From: G963664225 sp964538065
GTDB taxonomy: Bacteria; Verrucomicrobiota; Verrucomicrobiia; Limisphaerales; UBA1319
Direction: 5' to 3'
Assembly: GCA_964538065.1 (NCBI GenBank)
Contig: CAZIDG010000030.1
Location: forward strand, 1 to 45,681
Length of the DNA stretch: 45,681 nucleotides
A program made the translations under genes and the position numbers. Of the stretch, positions 41,757 through 45,681 are shown one piece after another. Within the stretch, counting starts at the first letter, position 1. Every line of letters begins with the position of its first letter. The notes under the pieces are model-generated. The model was given only the letters and a program-made list of their open reading frames with translations. It did no database searches and was not told the origin of the DNA.

Positions 41757-42560
41757 CTAGAACTCGGCGTCGTCCGAGACCGGACTTGCGCCGCCTGTGT
41801 CGCTCGTGAAACCCCGCTTGCCCGTGGACACGAACTCCAGCATGACCCGGGCGGCTGAGCCGGTGAATTCGCGCTGCGCTTCCTGCAGCGCCTCCCGAAA
41901 GCGGCGACGCGTCCGAAACAGGGCATGGTAGAGCCTCTTGAGCTCCGCCCGATCCCCGGCTTCATAACCCGCCCGCCGCAGGCCGACCACATTCAGGCCA
42001 CACATGCCGTTTTCCCACCGGGCCACGGTGAAGGGCGGCAAATCCTTGCTGATGGCCGAGCCACCTTGCATCAGGGCCAGCGTCCCGATGCGCACGAACT
42101 GATGCACCAGGCAGTTGCCCGAGATGAATGCCCGGTCGTGCACCACCACATGCCCTCCCAGCAAGGCGCCATTGGCGATGATGACCAGGTTGCCCAGGTG
42201 CGTGTTGTGGCCCACATGGCAGTTGGCCATGAGGAAATTACGCGAGCCAACGACGGTGTCCTCCGCCATCTTGTTCGACCGATGCACGGTGACGTGCTCG
42301 CGAAACACATTATGCTCACCGATGCGCAGCCGGGTGGGCTCGTCGTGATATTTGAGGTCTTGCGGGGCGTCGCCGATCACACATCCGGTATGAAAGACGT
42401 TGTGCGCGCCAATGGTGGTGTGGCCGGTGAGGTGGACATGCGGTCCCACCTTGCAGTTGGGTCCCACCACGACATGCTCGTCAATCACGGCATACGGACC
42501 CACGCAGACGGTGGGGTCCACCGCTGCTCCCGGATGAATAATGGCTGTGGGATGAATCAT
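41757..42560 (-). CDS. lpxA: Acyl-ACP--UDP-N-acetylglucosamine O-acyltransferase (LpxA)
   Basis: The first enzyme of lipid A synthesis, transferring an acyl chain from acyl-ACP to UDP-GlcNAc. It is about 267 aa, with left-handed beta-helix hexapeptide repeats from the N-terminus (MIHPTAIIHPGAAVDPTVCV). The catalytic His is H118 in ANCHVGHNTHLGN, equivalent to E. coli H125. Further landmarks are IGDAPQDLKY and FTVARWENGMCGLNVVGLRR, followed by the C-terminal helical domain. An ATG 27 nt upstream is in frame, but the shorter start gives the standard N-terminus behind GAGAG. lpxD, fabZ and lpxB are not adjacent. The gene supports an LPS-bearing cell. Confidence 0.92.
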   Translation of the reverse strand: MIHPTAIIHPGAAVDPTVCVGPYAVIDEHVVVGPNCKVGPHVHLTGHTTIGAHNVFHTGCVIGDAPQDLKYHDEPTRLRIGEHNVFREHVTVHRSNKMAEDTVVGSRNFLMANCHVGHNTHLGNLVIIANGALLGGHVVVHDRAFISGNCLVHQFVRIGTLALMQGGSAISKDLPPFTVARWENGMCGLNVVGLRRAGYEAGDRAELKRLYHALFRTRRRFREALQEAQREFTGSAARVMLEFVSTGKRGFTSDTGGASPVSDDAEF

Positions 42561-42673
42561 ACGACTCTCGGCACGGCCTCCATTCATAAGAGATGGAGTG
42601 GTGTTCTGTCGATACCGAATCGCGCTTTGCTCCCATGGAGTGGAGATGCTAGATTAGGCGCGGGTTGGGGCCA

Positions 42674-43720
42674 ATGCCCCCGTCAATTATGGATAAAGCA
42701 GTCAAAACACACGGAGATAGCGAGCTCAAACGACGCATTCAGGAGCTGATCGACTGGAAGGGTGGGGGAGCCAATCCCGACCTGGTCGAGGATATTGTTG
42801 AAAACGCGCTCAAGCTGTTGACGGATGTCCAGGACCGGGGGGATGTCCGCGTGATTCAGACGGCCATGCGGGAATTGCGCTATGCCTTCCGCCTCTTTGC
42901 ACCCTATGCCCGGCAGCGCAAGGTCACCATCTTTGGCTCCGCGCGATTGCAGCCTGATCGAGTGGAATACCAGCAGGCCGTCGAATTCGGCCGCAAGATG
43001 GCCCAGGCGGGCTACATGGTCATCACCGGCGCCGGCCCTGGCATCATGCAGGCCGGCCATGAAGGAGCGGGATCGGACATGAGTTTCGGCGCAAACATCC
43101 GTCTGCCCTGGGAACAAAATCCCAATCCAGTCATCGAGAAGGACCGCAAGCTGGTCACCTTCAAATATTTCTTCACCCGCAAATTCACCTTTCTGCGCCA
43201 GGCCGATGCCCTGGTTTTGTTTCCCGGCGGCTTCGGGACCCTGGATGAGGGCTACGAGGCCCTGACCCTCATGCAAACCGGCAAGAGCCGTCTCATGCCC
43301 CTGGTGCTGGTTGACCGTCCCGGTGGCACCTATTGGAAGACGTGGGACAAGCATGTGCGCGAGCACCTTCTGCGCAATGAGCTCATCTCACCGGAAGACC
43401 TGGATTTGTACCAGATCACCGACAACACTGACCAGGCCGTGAAATGGATCACCCGCTTTTACCGGAACTACCACTCGGGACGCTTTGTGAAGGACTTGTA
43501 TGTCATCCGCTTGCAGCATGTGCCGACCCCGACGGCCCTGGAGGCGCTGAACGAGGATTTTGCGGATATTGTCGAGGGCGCTCCGTTTCATGCCACCTCG
43601 GCCCTGCCTGAGGAAGTGTCGGACCACGACCTGGTCGATCTCCCCCGCCTAGCGTTCGGGTTCGATCGGCGCAGCTATGGACGGTTGCGCAAAATGATCG
43701 ACGTCGTGAATAGTTGGTAG
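42674..43720 (+). CDS. LOG-family (TIGR00730-like) protein
   Basis: About 348 aa. The N-terminal third is helical. The C-terminal part is a Rossmann-like LOG domain with ITGAGPGIMQAGHEGAG and the family signature PGGFGTLDE (the PGGxGTxxE motif). Relatives are cytokinin riboside 5'-monophosphate phosphoribohydrolases or nucleotide 5'-monophosphate nucleosidases (PpnN-like), once misnamed lysine decarboxylases. A nucleotide-cleaving role is therefore likely, but the substrate is unknown. The start is uncertain: ATG 42674 follows a G-run, while ATG 42689 (MDKAVKTHGD) is nearly as good. It is divergent from lpxA. Confidence 0.85.
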   Translation: MPPSIMDKAVKTHGDSELKRRIQELIDWKGGGANPDLVEDIVENALKLLTDVQDRGDVRVIQTAMRELRYAFRLFAPYARQRKVTIFGSARLQPDRVEYQQAVEFGRKMAQAGYMVITGAGPGIMQAGHEGAGSDMSFGANIRLPWEQNPNPVIEKDRKLVTFKYFFTRKFTFLRQADALVLFPGGFGTLDEGYEALTLMQTGKSRLMPLVLVDRPGGTYWKTWDKHVREHLLRNELISPEDLDLYQITDNTDQAVKWITRFYRNYHSGRFVKDLYVIRLQHVPTPTALEALNEDFADIVEGAPFHATSALPEEVSDHDLVDLPRLAFGFDRRSYGRLRKMIDVVNSW

Positions 43721-43752
43721 AGCCGACAATTGAATCTCGAACAGAAACCCCT

Positions 43753-43824
43753 CTGGGAGGATATCCAGAGTGTTGTCATCGCCTTGTTCCATGGGACAGC
43801 ACACGGGTCCCTTTATCCTCCCAG
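43753..43824. repeat. Perfect 11-nt inverted repeat between convergent genes
   Basis: CTGGGAGGATA (43753-43763) and TATCCTCCCAG (43814-43824) are perfect complements 50 nt apart in the space between the LOG-family gene and the convergent DUF2007 gene. A smaller alternative hairpin (CTCTGG 43751-43756 with CCAGAG 43765-43770) overlaps the left arm. It may act as an RNA 3'-end structure for either gene. Confidence 0.5.
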
Positions 43825-43859
43825 CGATACCCTGTCATCTTGTAACGGGCCAGATTGAA

Positions 43860-44183
43860 TCAGGAGGCGTTGGTCACCTGGTCTTCCTGTTCCTCCAGCA
43901 TGGCGCAACGCCAGCAGGTGGAGAATTGGCCCTCAATCGTCTCGCCGCAATCCGGGCAGGTCCAGGCCGGACGCCCCGGAGGCAGCGGGTTGCTCCATTG
44001 ATCCACCAACTCATGGGCGCGCTGAAAATCGGCATCATTCAGAAGCCAGAGCTGGGGGAAACTATCGGTAAAGGGTGATGCGCCCAGGCTGCTGTCGATG
44101 GAGCATTCAATTCCTTCCTTCTCGAGCATGTTACGTACAAATTCAACCTCGGAGACATCATTTGAACTATAAACTCTGATCAT
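43860..44183 (-). CDS. DUF2007 domain and zinc-ribbon protein
   Basis: About 107 aa from ATG 44183, which has GAGG 8 nt upstream. The N-terminal part (MIRVYSSNDVSEVEFVRNML, then EGIECSIDS and a C-terminal helix) matches the DUF2007 putative signal-transducing fold, a short alpha/beta domain related to PII-like ferredoxin folds. A zinc-ribbon-like segment CPDCGETIEGQFSTCWRC (CxxC...CxxC) follows. The function is unknown, and the zinc site suggests protein or nucleic acid contact. It is divergent from the phospholipase D gene and convergent with the LOG-family gene. Confidence 0.8.
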   Translation of the reverse strand: MIRVYSSNDVSEVEFVRNMLEKEGIECSIDSSLGASPFTDSFPQLWLLNDADFQRAHELVDQWSNPLPPGRPAWTCPDCGETIEGQFSTCWRCAMLEEQEDQVTNAS

Positions 44184-44435
44184 ACCCAATCCTCTTTATT
44201 GTTGGTGGCACTCAAGGACCGGGCGGAAGGCCTCCAGGCTTTACCGCTGCCGAACCGGTCGGCGTCCCGGTCTCAACTCTTTAATATACACCCATTCCCG
44301 CCAAATGCCACTGATGATGGCCGTTTCATGGACAATCGCCTGCGAGAATTCCAGATATTGCAGGTTTTGTTTTGTTTTTCTTTTGTCCATGCTTCATGCT
44401 CAAGGAGTAAGCTTAAAAAAGAACCAACCCGAAGC

Positions 44436-45593
44436 ATGCGCATCAGGCATTTCAGACACATATCCGCCCCGGTACCCGCCACACATCAGTGGCTGCGGAC
44501 GGGGGATGCTGCCTTTGCGGCGATGCTGGAGGCGATCCAGAAGGCCCGGCATTCGGTGCGGCTGGAGACCTATATCTATGCGGCGGCTCCTTTGGGAATT
44601 CGATTTCGCGATGCCTTGATGGATGCCTGTCGGCGCGGGGTCACGGTTTCCGTGTTGATCGATGCCTTTGGATCGCTCTATCTCAGCGATGCCTTCTGGC
44701 AGGGATTGAGGGGCTGTGGGGGACAGGTGCGCTGGTTCAATCCCATCTCGTTGGAGCGCATAGGGTTTCGTGATCATCGGAAATTGTTGGTCTGTGATGA
44801 TGAGGTGGCTTTTGTGGGGGGGTACAACATTGCCCCTGAGTATGAAGGGGATGGCGTCACCCATGGATGGCGCGACCTGGGTTTGAGGCTGACGGGGCCT
44901 TTGGTGGCCGAGCTCTCACAGTCATTCGATGTTCTGTTCGAGCGGTCGGATCTGGAGCACCAGCCCTTTACACGCTTGCGCAAGGCGCGGGTGTCCGAAA
45001 GCGTCTTCGCAGGCGGCCATGCCGTGTTGGCGAGCGGACCGGGGCGTGCCTTCAACTCGTTCAAACGGGTGTTGCGGCATGATCTATCCAAGGCGTCTGT
45101 GATACGGATCATGTCGGCTTATTTCCTACCCACCTGGCGGGTTCGGCATGAACTGTACCGGGCGGCGCGCCGTGGGGCGAATGTGGAACTGATCCTGGCG
45201 GGCAAAACGGATGTCGGCATGGCCCAACTTGCGTGTCGCCGGCTCTATCAGCAGATGCTCAACGCCGGGGTGAAGCTGTTTGAGTACCAACCCCAGGTGC
45301 TGCATGCCAAACTGGTGATCGTGGATGACCTTGTCTATGTGGGATCTGCGAATCTGGATATCCGCAGCCTCAGCATCAACTACGAGCTCATGCTGCGGTT
45401 GAACGATCACCAGCTCGCCGCGGAAGCATCGGATTATTTTGCAGATGCTCGCACGCACTGCGTGGCCGTTGATGCCGAGACGTGGCGGACCTCCCGCACC
45501 TTGTGGCAGAAACTCAAGGAGCGTTGGGCCTATTTCGTCCTGGCGCGTGTGGATCCGTATCTGGCCAAACGCCAGATGAAGCGACTGCGTTGA
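44436..45593 (+). CDS. Cardiolipin synthase-like phospholipase D
   Basis: About 385 aa with two HKD motifs: HRKLLVCDDEVAFVGGYN in the first half and HAKLVIVDDLVYVGSANLD in the second. These form the bilobal active site that condenses phosphatidylglycerols (or similar) into cardiolipin. There are no N-terminal membrane helices, so it resembles the ClsB/ClsC or YwiE-like soluble classes and probably associates peripherally with the inner membrane. The open frame extends upstream to 44199, but the family-like sequence begins near the ATG at 44436 (MRIRHFRHISAPVPATH). The gap from 44190 to 44435 holds no other gene. A GC-rich hairpin follows the stop. Confidence 0.85.
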   Translation: MRIRHFRHISAPVPATHQWLRTGDAAFAAMLEAIQKARHSVRLETYIYAAAPLGIRFRDALMDACRRGVTVSVLIDAFGSLYLSDAFWQGLRGCGGQVRWFNPISLERIGFRDHRKLLVCDDEVAFVGGYNIAPEYEGDGVTHGWRDLGLRLTGPLVAELSQSFDVLFERSDLEHQPFTRLRKARVSESVFAGGHAVLASGPGRAFNSFKRVLRHDLSKASVIRIMSAYFLPTWRVRHELYRAARRGANVELILAGKTDVGMAQLACRRLYQQMLNAGVKLFEYQPQVLHAKLVIVDDLVYVGSANLDIRSLSINYELMLRLNDHQLAAEASDYFADARTHCVAVDAETWRTSRTLWQKLKERWAYFVLARVDPYLAKRQMKRLR

Positions 45594-45627
45594 ATTTCCG
45601 TCCGGATGGGCCTGTCCGATGGTGATC

Positions 45628-45647
45628 CCCCCCTCTCCAGAGGGGGG
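45628..45647 (+). terminator. GC-rich hairpin after the phospholipase D gene
   Basis: CCCCCCTCT and AGAGGGGGG form a 9-bp stem with a 2-nt loop, 35 nt after the stop. There is no T-run behind it, so it is a weak candidate for a terminator. Confidence 0.35.
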
Positions 45648-45681
45648 CAGGAAGGCATTTGCCAAATGGCGGGTATTCTGG

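Noticed and set aside
1..45681. CRISPR array, tRNA or rRNA genes
   Set aside because: No regularly spaced short repeats and no cloverleaf-like or rRNA-like segments were recognised on reading both strands.

Overview
The window looks like a chromosomal segment of a Verrucomicrobiota-type bacterium, probably a Pedosphaera/Limisphaera-like lineage. This is inferred from the gene families seen: giant secreted LamG/Ig-like proteins with a characteristic C-terminal beta domain, a delta-60 propeller protein, a Tat-exported Gfo/Idh/MocA oxidoreductase, an ECF sigma factor with a long C-terminal extension, archaeal-type phosphoglycerate mutase and a squalene-hopene-cyclase-like enzyme. BamA and LpxA show a Gram-negative envelope. 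No rRNA, tRNA or CRISPR array was recognised.

Layout. (1) 1-3000 is AT-rich accessory DNA: a translationally coupled HipA-like kinase/DUF3037 pair on the minus strand, bracketed by 25-nt imperfect direct repeats, then an unrecognised protein. (2) 3.0-9.3 kb is core: dnaB and bamA (6 nt apart, strong terminator), a TrpG/PabA-type amidotransferase, a HAD phosphatase, a small GIY-YIG-like protein and a GreA/B-like factor. (3) 9.3-12.5 kb is a second accessory island of small unrecognised plus-strand genes. It holds a good candidate integron attC site (11826-11955) with a gene starting 9 nt behind it, and a roughly 49-nt direct repeat at 10664 and 12363 that brackets the segment. No integrase lies in the window. 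(4) 12.5-22.9 kb is mainly metabolic: menG/ubiE, then on the minus strand a possible operon of a prenyltransferase-fold protein, a class II terpene cyclase with a DADD motif, and leuD. These are followed by orphan LivH/LivM permeases, ApgM, a sugar-nucleotide nucleotidyltransferase, a four-TM protein and a class V aminotransferase.

(5) 23.0-26.8 kb holds an ECF sigma factor cut by an in-frame TGA between regions 2 and 4 (the second part restarts at an ATG 3 nt later and continues into a TM plus carboxypeptidase-regulatory-like extension), and a Tat-exported oxidoreductase. (6) 27.0-36.0 kb holds two giant secreted proteins. The first (about 1760 aa) has four LamG+Ig units spaced at exactly 939 nt, then cohesin-like, dockerin-like and cohesin-like segments. 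The second (about 1150 aa) has 14 delta-60-type propeller motifs, two Ig-like domains and the same style of C-terminus. (7) 36.3-45.7 kb holds a tandem adenylate kinase fusion, a secreted GH127-type beta-L-arabinofuranosidase, a TPR membrane protein, LpxA, a LOG-family protein, a DUF2007/zinc-ribbon protein and a cardiolipin synthase-like phospholipase D.

The observations most worth following are the HipA-like/DUF3037 module with flanking repeats, the attC/long-direct-repeat island, the TGA-split sigma factor, the 939-nt repeat protein with cohesin and dockerin-like parts, the tandem adenylate kinase, and the terpene cyclase pair. All family names come from reading motifs; no database search was run.
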